Assembly: GCA_002862435.1 (NCBI GenBank)
Contig: PKDC01000038.1
Coordinates: 1-46,846, forward strand
Reading direction: 5' to 3'
DNA: 46,846 nucleotides
Source of the DNA: Pseudomonadota bacterium
GTDB taxonomy: Bacteria; Pseudomonadota; Gammaproteobacteria; UBA5335
Position 1 is the first letter of the stretch. Each line of letters opens with the position of its first letter. The translations under genes were made by a program, and so were the position numbers. Of the stretch, positions 27,491 through 36,859 are shown in pieces. The notes below the pieces were generated by a model. The model was not told where the DNA came from. It saw only the letters and a list, made by a program, of their open reading frames with translations, and did no database searches.

Positions 27491-28965
27491 CCCCGGAACT
27501 GGCCATGATGCTGGCCATCTTTGCCCCGCCTGTCGCCTCGCTGCTGATTGCGGCAACCGGGCGCTGGCCGAATCTGCGGGAGGCGGTGACACTGCTGACG
27601 GCGACTGGATTGCTGGGCGCCGTGCTCCAGGTGTTGCCAGCGGTGCAGGCCGGCGCTCGCCCCGCGCTGCATATGCTGGAAGTGCTGCCCGGTATGACCC
27701 TGGCTTTTTCGGCCGAGCCCCTAGGCGTGCTATTCGCTCTGGTGGCAGCCACGCTGTGGATTCCGACGGCGCTGTATGCCATCGGCTATATGCGCAACCA
27801 CCACGCGCCCCATCAGACGCGATTTTTTGCCTGCTTCCCCCTGGCGCTGGCCAGCGCCATGGGCATCGCCTTCGCCGACAACCTCTTCACGCTGTTCATT
27901 TTTTACGAACTGCTGACGCTGTCCACCTATCCCCTGGTGGCCCACGCCGGTACCGAAGCGGCCCGGCGCGGCGCCCGGACCTACCTGTTCCTGCTGATGG
28001 GCACCTCGATCGGATTTTTGCTTCCCGCCCTGATCTGGACCGCTCTGGTGGCAGGCACCTTGGAATTCAAATCGGGCGGCATCCTGGCGGGCCGGCTGTC
28101 CCCCGCCGCCGCGCCACTGCTATACGCCCTGTTCCTGTTCGGCATCGGCAAGGCGGCACTGATGCCGTTTCACCGCTGGCTGCCTGGCGCCATGGTGGCG
28201 CCCACACCGGTGAGCGCGCTGCTGCATGCGGTAGCGGTGGTCAAGGCCGGTGTGTTCACGGTGCTCAAGGTCACCTACTACATTTTCGGCCTGGATTTCC
28301 TGCAGCAGACCGGCGCCAGTCTGTGGCTGGCCTATGTGGCTGGCTTCACGCTCATCATGGCCTCGCTCATCGCGCTGAACCAGGACAATCTCAAGGCCCG
28401 GCTGGCCTATTCCACCGTCAGCCAACTGGCCTACATCGTGCTGGGCGCCGCTACTGCCACGGCCGCGGGTTTCATGGGCGGCGGGCTGCACATCGTCATG
28501 CACGCCTTCGGCAAGATCACCCTGTTTTTCTGCGCCGGTGCCATCCTGGTCGCCAGCCACAAGAGCCGGATCAGTGAACTCGATGGACTGGGACGGCGCA
28601 TGCCCATCACATTCGCCGCATTCGCCATCGCGGCGGTGAGTGTGATCGGCTTGCCACCGGGAGGTGGGACCTGGAGCAAGTGGCTGCTGGCCAACGCCAC
28701 GGCCGAGATTCACCAGCCGCTGCTGCTCGCCGCCCTGATGCTCAGCACCCTGCTGAACATCGCTTATCTGATGCCCGTCGTGGGCCGCGCCTTTTTCCGG
28801 CCCCTGCCGACCGGCGCGCCCAGCGGAATCGCGGAAGCCCCCTGGGCCTGCTTGCTGCCGCTCTGCTTCACGGCATTGGCCAGCATTGCGCTGTTCTTCT
28901 GGCCCGATCCTGTCCTCGATTTGTTGCGCCCGTTAGGCGATTGGCCTTTGATGGAGGGCCCTTGA
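27487..28965 (+). CDS. Na+/H+ antiporter subunit D, second copy
   Basis: The 492-residue NuoL/M/N-family protein carries FIFYELLTLSTYPLV (Glu helix), GIGKAALMPFHRWLPGAMVAPT (Lys helix) and AYSTVSQLAYIVLG. Its start overlaps the previous gene by four bases. The HRWLPGAM.APTPVSALLHA stretch is closer to NuoL/NuoM-type subunits than that of the first copy. A second and third antiporter-like subunit could raise the number of ions moved per cycle (inference). Confidence 0.92.
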   Translation: MTPELAMMLAIFAPPVASLLIAATGRWPNLREAVTLLTATGLLGAVLQVLPAVQAGARPALHMLEVLPGMTLAFSAEPLGVLFALVAATLWIPTALYAIGYMRNHHAPHQTRFFACFPLALASAMGIAFADNLFTLFIFYELLTLSTYPLVAHAGTEAARRGARTYLFLLMGTSIGFLLPALIWTALVAGTLEFKSGGILAGRLSPAAAPLLYALFLFGIGKAALMPFHRWLPGAMVAPTPVSALLHAVAVVKAGVFTVLKVTYYIFGLDFLQQTGASLWLAYVAGFTLIMASLIALNQDNLKARLAYSTVSQLAYIVLGAATATAAGFMGGGLHIVMHAFGKITLFFCAGAILVASHKSRISELDGLGRRMPITFAAFAIAAVSVIGLPPGGGTWSKWLLANATAEIHQPLLLAALMLSTLLNIAYLMPVVGRAFFRPLPTGAPSGIAEAPWACLLPLCFTALASIALFFWPDPVLDLLRPLGDWPLMEGP

Positions 28966-29097
28966 GCGCAGCTTCAAGCAGCACAACGCCGCCCGCTTCA
29001 AGCGCTGTATGGTCCCAGATATCGCGCCAAACCGATGAGACTCGCTGCCCATCGGCGCGAGCGCGCTGCATGCAATTCCAAGGAAAGTCATAATCCC

Positions 29098-29724
29098 ATG
29101 GAATTCACGCTTGATCTTGTCACCATCACCGCACTGCTCGGCGCCATGGCATTGCTCGCGCTCGCCCCGAGCATGAGCGTTTTCGCTGTAGCAGCAAATG
29201 CCGCGAGTGGCGGATTCGTGCCAGGAGCGGTTACGGCTCTCGGCATCGTGATGGGCGACTTGGCTTTCATTCTTTTCGCGATATTCGGTCTGACGCTGCT
29301 TGCTGAAAACTTCGGAGATCTTATTTTTCTTTTGCAGTACGCGGGCGGACTCTACCTGATCTGGCTCGGCATCTCCCTCTGGAGATCAAGAAGAAAGAAA
29401 ATGAAGCAGGTTGCCACGACGCAACCATCACTGATGAACTGTTTCATGACCGGATTTCTCATCACCATCAGTGATCAGAAAGCCTTGCTGTTCTACCTCG
29501 GTTTCTTCCCGGCCTTCCTTGATTTGACGACATTAACCGCCTTTGACATCGGCCTTGTTGTTTTGATTTCAACTGTCGCCGTTGGCGGCGTCAAGCTGGG
29601 TTACGCGTATGCCGCGGCACGGACGCGCTTGATCCTCGAGGGTCGCATCGGCGAACGATCAAGCGTTCTGGCCGCATGCATGCTGATCACCATCGGTACG
29701 GTCATGATCGTGCAGGGCAAATAG
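29098..29724 (+). CDS. LysE-family amino-acid/metabolite exporter
   Basis: The 208-residue protein has five to six hydrophobic helices and the LysE/RhtB features ALAPSMSVFAVAANAASGG (LysE usually GPNxL), LQYAGGLYLIWLGISLWRSR and FMTGFLITISDQKALLFYLGFFPAF. It should export amino acids or related compounds. It lies within the antiporter operon between the second and third D subunits, where it is out of place. Base composition drops: I count 24 G+C in the 60 bases 29281-29340 and 27 in 29521-29580, against well over 60% in flanking genes, suggesting later insertion. Confidence 0.88.
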   Translation: MEFTLDLVTITALLGAMALLALAPSMSVFAVAANAASGGFVPGAVTALGIVMGDLAFILFAIFGLTLLAENFGDLIFLLQYAGGLYLIWLGISLWRSRRKKMKQVATTQPSLMNCFMTGFLITISDQKALLFYLGFFPAFLDLTTLTAFDIGLVVLISTVAVGGVKLGYAYAAARTRLILEGRIGERSSVLAACMLITIGTVMIVQGK

Positions 29725-29760
29725 CCCGTAACAATGCTGTTGTGACGGAGAATGCTGGCA

Positions 29761-31458
29761 ATGAGTCTTGAAACCCTGCCCTGGCATCTGCCACCCGGCT
29801 GGCCGCTGATTCTGGGCGGTCTGGCGCTGGCCCTGTTTCCGGTTCGGTGGCGGGCCTGGCTGTTACCCCTGCCGGCCCTGCTTGCGCTGATTCATCTGGA
29901 GCGCTTCGATACCGGGGCCTTCGGCGTGGTCACAATGCTCAACCAGAAACTGGTATTGGCTCGTCTGGATGCGCTCGCCTGGCCGTTTGCCTGGCTGTTT
30001 GGTTTTGCAGCGCTGGTGAACAGTGTGTATCTGCGCAGTCGGCCCCATCGTCGTGAAGTCGCGGCGGGACTCATCTACGCGGGCGCGGCCATCGCGGCAG
30101 TCTGTGCCGGCGATCTACTGAGCTTGTTCCTGTATTGGGAACTCACGGCGCTCGCCTCGACCCTTTTACTCATCCCGTACGGCGCGCGTCCGGACTATGG
30201 GGTGGCGCTGCGCTATCTGGTGGTCCAAGTGCTCTCGGGGGTCCTGTTGCTGGGCGGGGTGATCCTGCACCTGCAGGGCGGCGGCGCGCTGAGCTTTGAT
30301 GCCTTGTCCCTGGGCAACGCCGGAAACGCCTGGATCCTGGCCGCGTTCGCGATCAAGGCCGCCTTTCCCCTGCTGCATGGCTGGGTCGTGGAAGCCTATC
30401 CGGCCGCCTCCCCCGCCGGCACGGTGTTCCTGAGCGCCTTTACCACCAAGCTTGCGATCTATGCGCTGGCGAGGGGGTTCACCGGCACGGAGCTACTGAT
30501 CCCGGTGGGCGCGGTGATGATCCTGTTCACGCTGGTCCTGGGTCTGCGCGAGGATGATCTGCGCCGGACCTTGGTCTACGGACTCATCAATCAACTGGGT
30601 TTCATGGTGATGGCCTTGGGCATCGGCACGCCGCTGGCCCAGAGCGCAGCGGTCGCCCATGCCATCAGCCATGTCTTGTACAGCGGCCTGCTGTTCATGG
30701 GACTTGGCGCCGTGCTGCTGCGCACCGGGACCACCCACGCCAGCAGGTTAGGCGGACTGGGCCGGCAAATGCCCTGGACTTTCGCTTTCTGCCTGCTGGG
30801 GACTTTGGGGATGGCAACGCCGCTGTTCGCGGGTTTTGCCAGCAAGTCACTGATCCTGGCTGCTGCCGATGAAGCCCATCGGGCGGATCTGTGGTGGCTG
30901 CTGATGCTGGGGTCGATGGGCATCTTCTTCATGGCCGGGCTCAAGGTGATCTACTTCGCCTTTCTCGGCCCGGCCTCGAACCGGCAGGTGGCGGATGCGC
31001 CCCGGGGAATGCGCCAGGCCATGTTCCTCACCACGCTGGGGCTGCTGGTGCTGGGCTGCCGCCCTCAGCTGCTGTATCACGCCTTGCCCCATGCGGTGGA
31101 ATACACCCTCTACACCCCCGCGCATGTGGTAGAGCAATTGCTGCTCTTGTCGTTTGCCGCGATCGTCTTCGCGCTCGCCCTGCGCTGGCGGCTGCTGCCG
31201 CGAATGGTGGTCAACGTGTGGGATGTCGATCATCTACAGCGGGCGGTTCCGGGGCTCTGGTTCCGGCTGCAACAACGCCTTGCCGAACGGCGCAAGCGTG
31301 CCCAAACCAGTCTCGAGCGCCTCACGCAAACCATGACCGCCCGCCTCGCTCGGGATGAAGGTGAAGAATCGGTCCTGGTGCGACATTGGCAAACCGGCAG
31401 CATGGCGCTGTGGGTGGCGATTTTGCTGGCGGGGTATTTGCTGCTCTATTTCGTGTAG
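29761..31458 (+). CDS. Na+/H+ antiporter subunit D, third copy
   Basis: The 565-residue NuoL/M/N-family protein carries SLFLYWELTALASTLLL (Glu helix), AAFAIKAAFPLLHGWVVEAYP (Lys helix) and YGLINQLGFMVMALG. A long C-terminal cytoplasmic stretch (WFRLQQRLAERRKRAQTS to about residue 540) precedes a last hydrophobic segment. The ATG at 29761 has GGAG ten bases upstream; one three codons earlier is too close. Its 3' end overlaps the convergent dnaQ-like gene by 13 bases. Confidence 0.9.
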   Translation: MSLETLPWHLPPGWPLILGGLALALFPVRWRAWLLPLPALLALIHLERFDTGAFGVVTMLNQKLVLARLDALAWPFAWLFGFAALVNSVYLRSRPHRREVAAGLIYAGAAIAAVCAGDLLSLFLYWELTALASTLLLIPYGARPDYGVALRYLVVQVLSGVLLLGGVILHLQGGGALSFDALSLGNAGNAWILAAFAIKAAFPLLHGWVVEAYPAASPAGTVFLSAFTTKLAIYALARGFTGTELLIPVGAVMILFTLVLGLREDDLRRTLVYGLINQLGFMVMALGIGTPLAQSAAVAHAISHVLYSGLLFMGLGAVLLRTGTTHASRLGGLGRQMPWTFAFCLLGTLGMATPLFAGFASKSLILAAADEAHRADLWWLLMLGSMGIFFMAGLKVIYFAFLGPASNRQVADAPRGMRQAMFLTTLGLLVLGCRPQLLYHALPHAVEYTLYTPAHVVEQLLLLSFAAIVFALALRWRLLPRMVVNVWDVDHLQRAVPGLWFRLQQRLAERRKRAQTSLERLTQTMTARLARDEGEESVLVRHWQTGSMALWVAILLAGYLLLYFV

Positions 31459-32189
31459 ACGATTTCTGCGCCGTCCAAGGCCCGCCACAGGCAGCGGCCA
31501 CCGCTGGCCTTGTCCAGATCGGCCAGCATGCGTTCATGCAGCGATTGTTCCTCCGCATCCAGCCGGACCACGATCCATTGGCCACCCTCAGGTCGCTTTA
31601 GATGCGACAGCGCCTCTGTACCAAAAGATGCATTCGCCGACTCCGCCTCGCCTTCGAGCGACAAGGTCACCTGGCCGCCGGTCATGGCCAGATAGACATC
31701 GGCCAGGATCTGGGCATCCAACAGAGCGCCATGCAATTGGCGCTGGCTGTTGTCAATGTGATAGCGCTTACACAGGGCATCGAGATTGTTGCGCTGCCCA
31801 GGATGACGTTGCCGTGCGAGGTGCAGCGTATCGATCACGACGTGACGCTGTTGCAGTGTTTCCCCCGCAACGCCGCACCGTGCCAGCTCGGCGTTCAGAA
31901 ACCCCAGATCGAAGGCGGCATTGTGGATGATGAGTTGGGCTTCCCCCAGAAACGCCTGCAACTCCTCGGCAATTTCGCTGAAGCGGGGGGCATCGGCGAG
32001 CTGTTCAAGGGTGATCCCATGGACCTCCGCCGCGCCGGCATCAATGGCCCGATCAGGGTTGAGGTAGCGATGAAAGGAACGCCCCGTGAGTTGACGATTG
32101 ATCAGCTCGATGCAGCCAATTTCGATGATGCGATGACCTTCACTGACCTCAAGTCCGGTGGTTTCGGTATCCAGCACAATAAGCCGCAT
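31446..32189 (-). CDS. dnaQ: DNA polymerase III epsilon subunit (3'-5' proofreading exonuclease)
   Basis: The 247-residue protein begins [20 protein letters not shown], with the catalytic Asp7 and Glu9 of the DEDDh exonuclease fold; HNAAFDLGFLNAEL and the C-terminal HGALLDAQILADVYLAM give the remaining Asp, His and Asp. The C-terminal tail normally binds the polymerase alpha subunit. The ATG overlaps the rnhA stop by one base (TGATG), and the rnhA-dnaQ pairing is standard, though E. coli has them divergent. Confidence 0.96.
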   Translation of the reverse strand: MRLIVLDTETTGLEVSEGHRIIEIGCIELINRQLTGRSFHRYLNPDRAIDAGAAEVHGITLEQLADAPRFSEIAEELQAFLGEAQLIIHNAAFDLGFLNAELARCGVAGETLQQRHVVIDTLHLARQRHPGQRNNLDALCKRYHIDNSQRQLHGALLDAQILADVYLAMTGGQVTLSLEGEAESANASFGTEALSHLKRPEGGQWIVVRLDAEEQSLHERMLADLDKASGGRCLWRALDGAEIVYTK

Positions 32190-32665
32190 CAGGAGGCCTC
32201 CGTGCGCAGCGCCCGCGCACCCGCCTGCTCGGCCCGTAACGCATCGATGGCGGCATTGGCGAGGGCATCGGCGCGCTCGTTCTCGGGGTGGCCGGCATGA
32301 CCCTTGACCCAGTTCCAGCGGATACGATGCCGCGCATTGAGCGCGTCGAGCTGGCGCCAGAGATCCTCGTTTTTCACAGGTTCCCGGCTGGCGGTGCGCC
32401 ATCCGCGGCGCTTCCAGTTCTCCAGCCATTGCGACATGCCATCGCATAGATAGCGGGAATCCGTGTACAAATCCACCTCACAGCTCTCCTGCAGGGCCGA
32501 CAGGCCGGCAATGGCGCCCATCATCTCCATGCGGTTGTTGGTGGTCAGGGTTTCGGCACCCCGCAATTCCCGCTCCCGCGCGCCAAATCGCAGGATAGCG
32601 CCCCAGCCACCGGGGCCTGGATTGCCGCGGCAGGCACCGTCGGTAAATAGCTCAACTGTTTTCAT
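32189..32665 (-). CDS. rnhA: ribonuclease HI
   Basis: The 158-residue enzyme degrades RNA in RNA-DNA hybrids. Catalytic residues are visible: Asp9 in [18 protein letters not shown], Glu47 in [10 protein letters not shown], Asp69 in [10 protein letters not shown], and a C-terminal His-Asp pair in [16 protein letters not shown]. It overlaps the methyltransferase gene by four bases and dnaQ by one, so all three are coupled. Confidence 0.98.
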   Translation of the reverse strand: MKTVELFTDGACRGNPGPGGWGAILRFGARERELRGAETLTTNNRMEMMGAIAGLSALQESCEVDLYTDSRYLCDGMSQWLENWKRRGWRTASREPVKNEDLWRQLDALNARHRIRWNWVKGHAGHPENERADALANAAIDALRAEQAGARALRTEAS

Positions 32666-33441
32666 TGATCGGGTTCCGATGTCGTATTGAGCGGCAAGGC
32701 GGCACCCAGGCGCCCGGCGGGCACCAGACGGGGCACCCAGCGCCGGCGGCGGCGCAAGGGCGTCAAATTCCGCACCCGCTTGCGAGCGACCAGCACATAG
32801 CCGCCCCCCGTCCACGGCACAAAGCGCCCCAGCCAGCGATCCAGGGCAGCCAGCCGCGCAAGCAGGCCACCATGGGCAATTGGCGGCCGATAAAGACAAT
32901 AGCGCACATCGGTCACGTCATATCCCAGCAAGGACAGCCAATCACGCAGGCGGTATTCGCTGATCAATCGCTCAGCCCAAGGAATGGTGCGTCCCGAACG
33001 ACTGAGCCATGCGCGCAGCCCCCAGAAGCTGTAGGGGTTGAAACCCAGAATCACCAACCTGCCCTCGCTGATGAGGACGCGATCCACCTCGCGCAGCAAG
33101 GGATGAGGATGAGGAACCTGCTCCAGCAGATGGGACAGGACGACCACATCCACGCTTTCTGTCGCAATGGGCAGATGATGGGGATCGGCCCACAGATCCA
33201 CCAGACCTTTAGCGCCCGCATCGGGAGAGGAAACGACATAGCAGCGGTGCAATTGGTCGTCTTTGAGCGGAAACAGACGACTGCCCGCCCAATTCCCCAA
33301 TTGCAAGCCGAAACTTCCGTAAAGTCCCTCCAATCCATCGGCCAGCACCGTATTTTCAGCGCCAAGCACATACCGACCGATCGGAGTGTCCCGCCAGCGT
33401 TCCAGAGCGCGATGCGTGTGTTCAGCCGATTGCCTGGCCAT
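32662..33441 (-). CDS. class I SAM-dependent methyltransferase (YafS-like)
   Basis: The 259-residue protein has a methyltransferase type 11 core: the acidic loop after [20 protein letters not shown], then [20 protein letters not shown], typical of the post-motif strand. A C-terminal basic extension ([14 protein letters not shown]) is unusual. E. coli yafS occupies the same place between gloB and rnhA; its substrate is unknown. The ATG at 33441 has GGAGG six bases upstream. It is divergent from gloB. Confidence 0.85.
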   Translation of the reverse strand: MARQSAEHTHRALERWRDTPIGRYVLGAENTVLADGLEGLYGSFGLQLGNWAGSRLFPLKDDQLHRCYVVSSPDAGAKGLVDLWADPHHLPIATESVDVVVLSHLLEQVPHPHPLLREVDRVLISEGRLVILGFNPYSFWGLRAWLSRSGRTIPWAERLISEYRLRDWLSLLGYDVTDVRYCLYRPPIAHGGLLARLAALDRWLGRFVPWTGGGYVLVARKRVRNLTPLRRRRRWVPRLVPAGRLGAALPLNTTSEPDQ

Positions 33442-33529
33442 GGAGCACCTCCACCATTGCTTGCGTTGGATCATTCTAAACCATGTGCCTGTCTTGACCG
33501 TCGCCAAGTGACCTGACACGATAGCCGCC

Positions 33530-34309
33530 ATGCTTTGCGTTCAAGCCGTCAAGGCCTTCAACGACAACTACATCTGGGTGTTGGCAAATCCCGACACCCA
33601 ACAGGCTGTGGTGGTCGATCCGGGCGACTCGGAACCCGTGCTATCCTTTCTGGATAAGCAGGGGTGGGTTCTTGCGGCCATCCTCGCGACCCACCACCAT
33701 CCGGATCATGTGGGCGGCATCCCTGCCTTGGCACGCCCCGATTTACCCATCATTGGCCCGGCGCTGGAAAAAATTCCCTGCCGGACCCAGGGCGTGAACG
33801 ACAACGACCGGTTCGTCCTGCCCGGCTTGGGCGTCGATGTCGAAGTCCTGCACATACCCGGCCATACGCTGGGTCATGTCGCCTTTCACATTCCCGTTAT
33901 CGGCGCCTTGTTTTGCGGCGACACCCTGTTTGGCGCGGGATGTGGGCGCCTGTTCGAGGGTACGGCGGAGCAGATGCATCGCTCGCTACAACGACTGGCG
34001 GCACTACCAGGCGAAACCCAGGTTTACTGCGGTCACGAATACACCCTTGCCAACCTGGCCTTCGCCCAGCGGGTCGAACCCGAGAACCGTCATCTTGCCG
34101 ATCGTCTCGCGGCGGACCGTGCGCGGATTGCCCAAGGGGAACCCACCCTGCCCAGCCGCATGAAAGTCGAGCAATGCACCAATCCCTTCCTGCGCGTGAC
34201 TGACGCAAGCGTTCGAGCCGCCGCCGAACGCCATGCCCAGCGCCCATTGGAAGACGGCACCGCCGTGTTCGCGGCGTTGCGCCATTGGAAGGATCATTTT
34301 CGGGCATGA
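33530..34309 (+). CDS. gloB: hydroxyacylglutathione hydrolase (glyoxalase II)
   Basis: The 259-residue metallo-beta-lactamase-fold enzyme hydrolyses S-lactoylglutathione to lactate and glutathione in methylglyoxal detoxification. Metal ligands are clear: THHHPDH (54-60), the His in IPGHTLGHV, Asp in FCGDTLF and the His in VYCGHEYTLAN; the C-terminal KVEQCTNPFLR segment is the glutathione-binding region. It overlaps mltD by four bases. Confidence 0.97.
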   Translation: MLCVQAVKAFNDNYIWVLANPDTQQAVVVDPGDSEPVLSFLDKQGWVLAAILATHHHPDHVGGIPALARPDLPIIGPALEKIPCRTQGVNDNDRFVLPGLGVDVEVLHIPGHTLGHVAFHIPVIGALFCGDTLFGAGCGRLFEGTAEQMHRSLQRLAALPGETQVYCGHEYTLANLAFAQRVEPENRHLADRLAADRARIAQGEPTLPSRMKVEQCTNPFLRVTDASVRAAAERHAQRPLEDGTAVFAALRHWKDHFRA

Positions 34310-35949
34310 ACACACCCATCAATCCCCATCTTTTCAATGCGATACCGACTCCAGCTGATCCATCGGCCAAGGCAGGTACCGGGGGCTGGAAATGCCTGCT
34401 TCTGAGCAGCGGCCTGCTGGCGCTGGCTGGCTGTAGCCCACATCACCCAACGGCTGCACCCTCGCTATCCACTGCCGCCAAGGCGCAAAAGGCCAATACC
34501 ACGCTGCCCGCCACAGCATCGAAAACCACCCGCTCTCCCAGCCTCTACGCCAACACGGCGATGGAAAGCGCTGCTGACCAGGTTCTGTTGATGCCGTATC
34601 TGGATAGCTCACAAGCCGAGAATCCCGATCTGCCGGAATCCGATCTGAGTCTGAATGGACAAAGCGGGATGATCTGGGATCGGCTGCGAGGTGGTTTTTC
34701 GTTGTCCCTCGATGAACCACAATCCGTCCGCCGGGAACTGGATGCCCTGAGCCCCCGCTTCATTGAGCGCAGCCTGGCACAATCCTCTGAATACCTTTAT
34801 CTGGTGCTGGATGAAGTGGAACGGCGCGGCATGCCGGCGGAAATCGCCCTGCTGCCGCTGGTGGAAAGTGGCTACAATCCCGCCGCCGTGTCTCCGGGCA
34901 AAGCAGCCGGGCTGTGGCAGTTCCTGCCGCAAACCGCACGCAACTTCGGCTTGAAACTCACCCAGAACTATGACGGGCGGCATGACGTGCTGGCATCGAC
35001 CAAGGCCGCCCTGGATTATCTGGAGCATCTGGGCGACATGTTTGGCGGCGACTGGCTGCTGGCTTTAACGGCTTATAACACCGGCGAAGGCACACTGCAG
35101 CGCTGGATCGCGCAAAATCAAAGATTGGGCAAATCAACCGATTTTGCCAGCCTTCCAATCCCGCCTCAAACCCGGCGCTATATTCCCCGCCTCATGGCAA
35201 TGCGCTCGGTGATCGAGAATCCGCGGCGGCATGGCGTGGAACTGCCTGCAATTCCTAACCGGTCCGTACTGGACAGCGTGGACGTGCGGGGACGGCTGGA
35301 CTTGGCCGAAGCCGCGGATCTGGCTGATCTGAGCCTCGCGCAGGTGTTGCGCTACAATCCAGCCATCCAGGCCCAGAAAAACGCAGCGTCACCCGGCGCG
35401 CTGTTGTTGCCAGCCGTTCATGCCCGTCGGCTGCGTCAAAAGCTTGAGGGGGGCGAGACGGTGCAGTTGGCACAACAGTCCTTCGAGTCCAGCGCGCCAG
35501 ATTCCCAGAAAAACGATAAAGCGCAATTGATTCAGGAGGCCGAGCGGGTTCTGGCGGAAACACCCATTCGCGATGCAGCCTTGCCTACCCAAACCCATGT
35601 CGTTCGATCGGGTGACTCGCTTTACACGATTGCCCGAGCCCATCGGATTGATACCGTCGACCTGGCCAAGTGGAACAAACTGTCCACAAAGGCAACCTTG
35701 AAAATTGGCCAAACCCTGGTGGTACAGAATCCGTTCAAGGCGCCATCCGGCCGCGCCGTGTCATCTGCTTCTGGCTCCATCGTTTACTCGGTCCAGGCTG
35801 GCGACTCACTCTCCTCCATCGCCCAGAAGTTCGAGGTCAGTGTGGCTGAGCTGACGTTCTGGAATGCGATCAAGGCCCACCAGCCCCTGCGTCCTGGCCA
35901 GCGTCTGACCATCCGCAAATCGGCCCCGGAGCGGCGCGCCCAGAGTTGA
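34306..35949 (+). CDS. mltD: membrane-bound lytic murein transglycosylase D
   Basis: The 547-residue lipoprotein has a lipobox LALAGC (Cys43) after a rather long N-terminus. An SLT domain follows with the catalytic glutamate in [21 protein letters not shown] and the downstream [15 protein letters not shown] and LTAYNTGEG. Two C-terminal LysM modules bind peptidoglycan ([18 protein letters not shown] and [18 protein letters not shown]). It cleaves glycan strands in the periplasm, probably from the outer membrane. The ATG overlaps the gloB stop (ATGA). Confidence 0.95.
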   Translation: MNTPINPHLFNAIPTPADPSAKAGTGGWKCLLLSSGLLALAGCSPHHPTAAPSLSTAAKAQKANTTLPATASKTTRSPSLYANTAMESAADQVLLMPYLDSSQAENPDLPESDLSLNGQSGMIWDRLRGGFSLSLDEPQSVRRELDALSPRFIERSLAQSSEYLYLVLDEVERRGMPAEIALLPLVESGYNPAAVSPGKAAGLWQFLPQTARNFGLKLTQNYDGRHDVLASTKAALDYLEHLGDMFGGDWLLALTAYNTGEGTLQRWIAQNQRLGKSTDFASLPIPPQTRRYIPRLMAMRSVIENPRRHGVELPAIPNRSVLDSVDVRGRLDLAEAADLADLSLAQVLRYNPAIQAQKNAASPGALLLPAVHARRLRQKLEGGETVQLAQQSFESSAPDSQKNDKAQLIQEAERVLAETPIRDAALPTQTHVVRSGDSLYTIARAHRIDTVDLAKWNKLSTKATLKIGQTLVVQNPFKAPSGRAVSSASGSIVYSVQAGDSLSSIAQKFEVSVAELTFWNAIKAHQPLRPGQRLTIRKSAPERRAQS

Positions 35950-36010
35950 TTTCAGGGTGGTATCATTCTTTCCTTATTCAATCACACCTTTCTCTCAAGG
36001 ATGCAGAACG

Positions 36011-36790
36011 ATGGGTTTTCTGGATGGAAAGCGGGCCCTGATCGTGGGCGTGGCCAGCAATCGCTCAATCGCCTGGGGCATTGCGCAGGCCATGCGGCGG
36101 GAAGGAGCCGAACTGGCTTTCACCTATCAGGGAGAGAAGCTCAAGTCCCGCGTGGAGGAAATGGCGTCGGAATGCGGATCCTCACTCTATTTTCCCTGCG
36201 ATGTCGGCGATGACGCGCAAATCGACACGCTCATGACCGAACTGGGCCAACACTGGGATGGGCTGGATATTCTCGTGCACTCCGTCGCCTTTGCGCCGCG
36301 GGAGCAATTGGAAGGCCGCTTCGTGGACAGCGTGACCCGGGAAGGTTTCCGCATGGCTCATGACATCAGCGCCTACAGCTTCGTGGCCCTGGCCAAGGCT
36401 GCCTACCCCCTGATGAAAGGCCGTCAGGGCGCCTTGCTCACCATGACCTACGCCGGCGCCGTGCGCGCCATTCCCAACTACAACGTGATGGGGCCCGCCA
36501 AGGCCAGCCTGGAGGCCAGTGTGCGTTTCCTGGCGCAGGACCTGGGTCCGGAGGGGATACGGGTGAATGCCATTTCCGCTGGTCCCATCAAGACCCTGGC
36601 CGCCGCCGGGATCAGCGGTTTCCGGGGCATGCTCAGCAAGGCAGAGGAAGCCTCGCCCTTGCGACGCAACGTGACCATCGACGAGGTGGGCAATGTGGGG
36701 GCTTTCCTGTGTTCCGACCTAGCCTCCGGCATTACGGGCGAAATCACCTATGTCGATGCCGGCTACAACATTCTGGGGCTGATTGCGTAG
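36011..36790 (+). CDS. fabI: enoyl-[acyl-carrier-protein] reductase (NADH)
   Basis: The 259-residue short-chain dehydrogenase-type enzyme completes each cycle of fatty-acid elongation. It has the NADH site [15 protein letters not shown] and the FabI active site with Tyr147, Tyr157 and Lys164 ([20 protein letters not shown]). Position 93, Gly in E. coli FabI, is Ala here (HSVAFAP), a natural variant in several bacteria. AAGGA lies nine bases before the ATG at 36011. Confidence 0.97.
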   Translation: MGFLDGKRALIVGVASNRSIAWGIAQAMRREGAELAFTYQGEKLKSRVEEMASECGSSLYFPCDVGDDAQIDTLMTELGQHWDGLDILVHSVAFAPREQLEGRFVDSVTREGFRMAHDISAYSFVALAKAAYPLMKGRQGALLTMTYAGAVRAIPNYNVMGPAKASLEASVRFLAQDLGPEGIRVNAISAGPIKTLAAAGISGFRGMLSKAEEASPLRRNVTIDEVGNVGAFLCSDLASGITGEITYVDAGYNILGLIA

Positions 36791-36859
36791 TCACATGCGC
36801 ACGGGCGCGCATTCCTGGCCCCGTAATGGCCAATGATTCTCGCGATTCTCGAGGCATAT

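Noticed and set aside
23612-31458. Membrane-bound hydrogenase or complex I cluster
   Set aside because: Mrp-like modules occur in both, but no hydrogenase large/small subunit, NuoH-like or iron-sulfur subunit gene is present.
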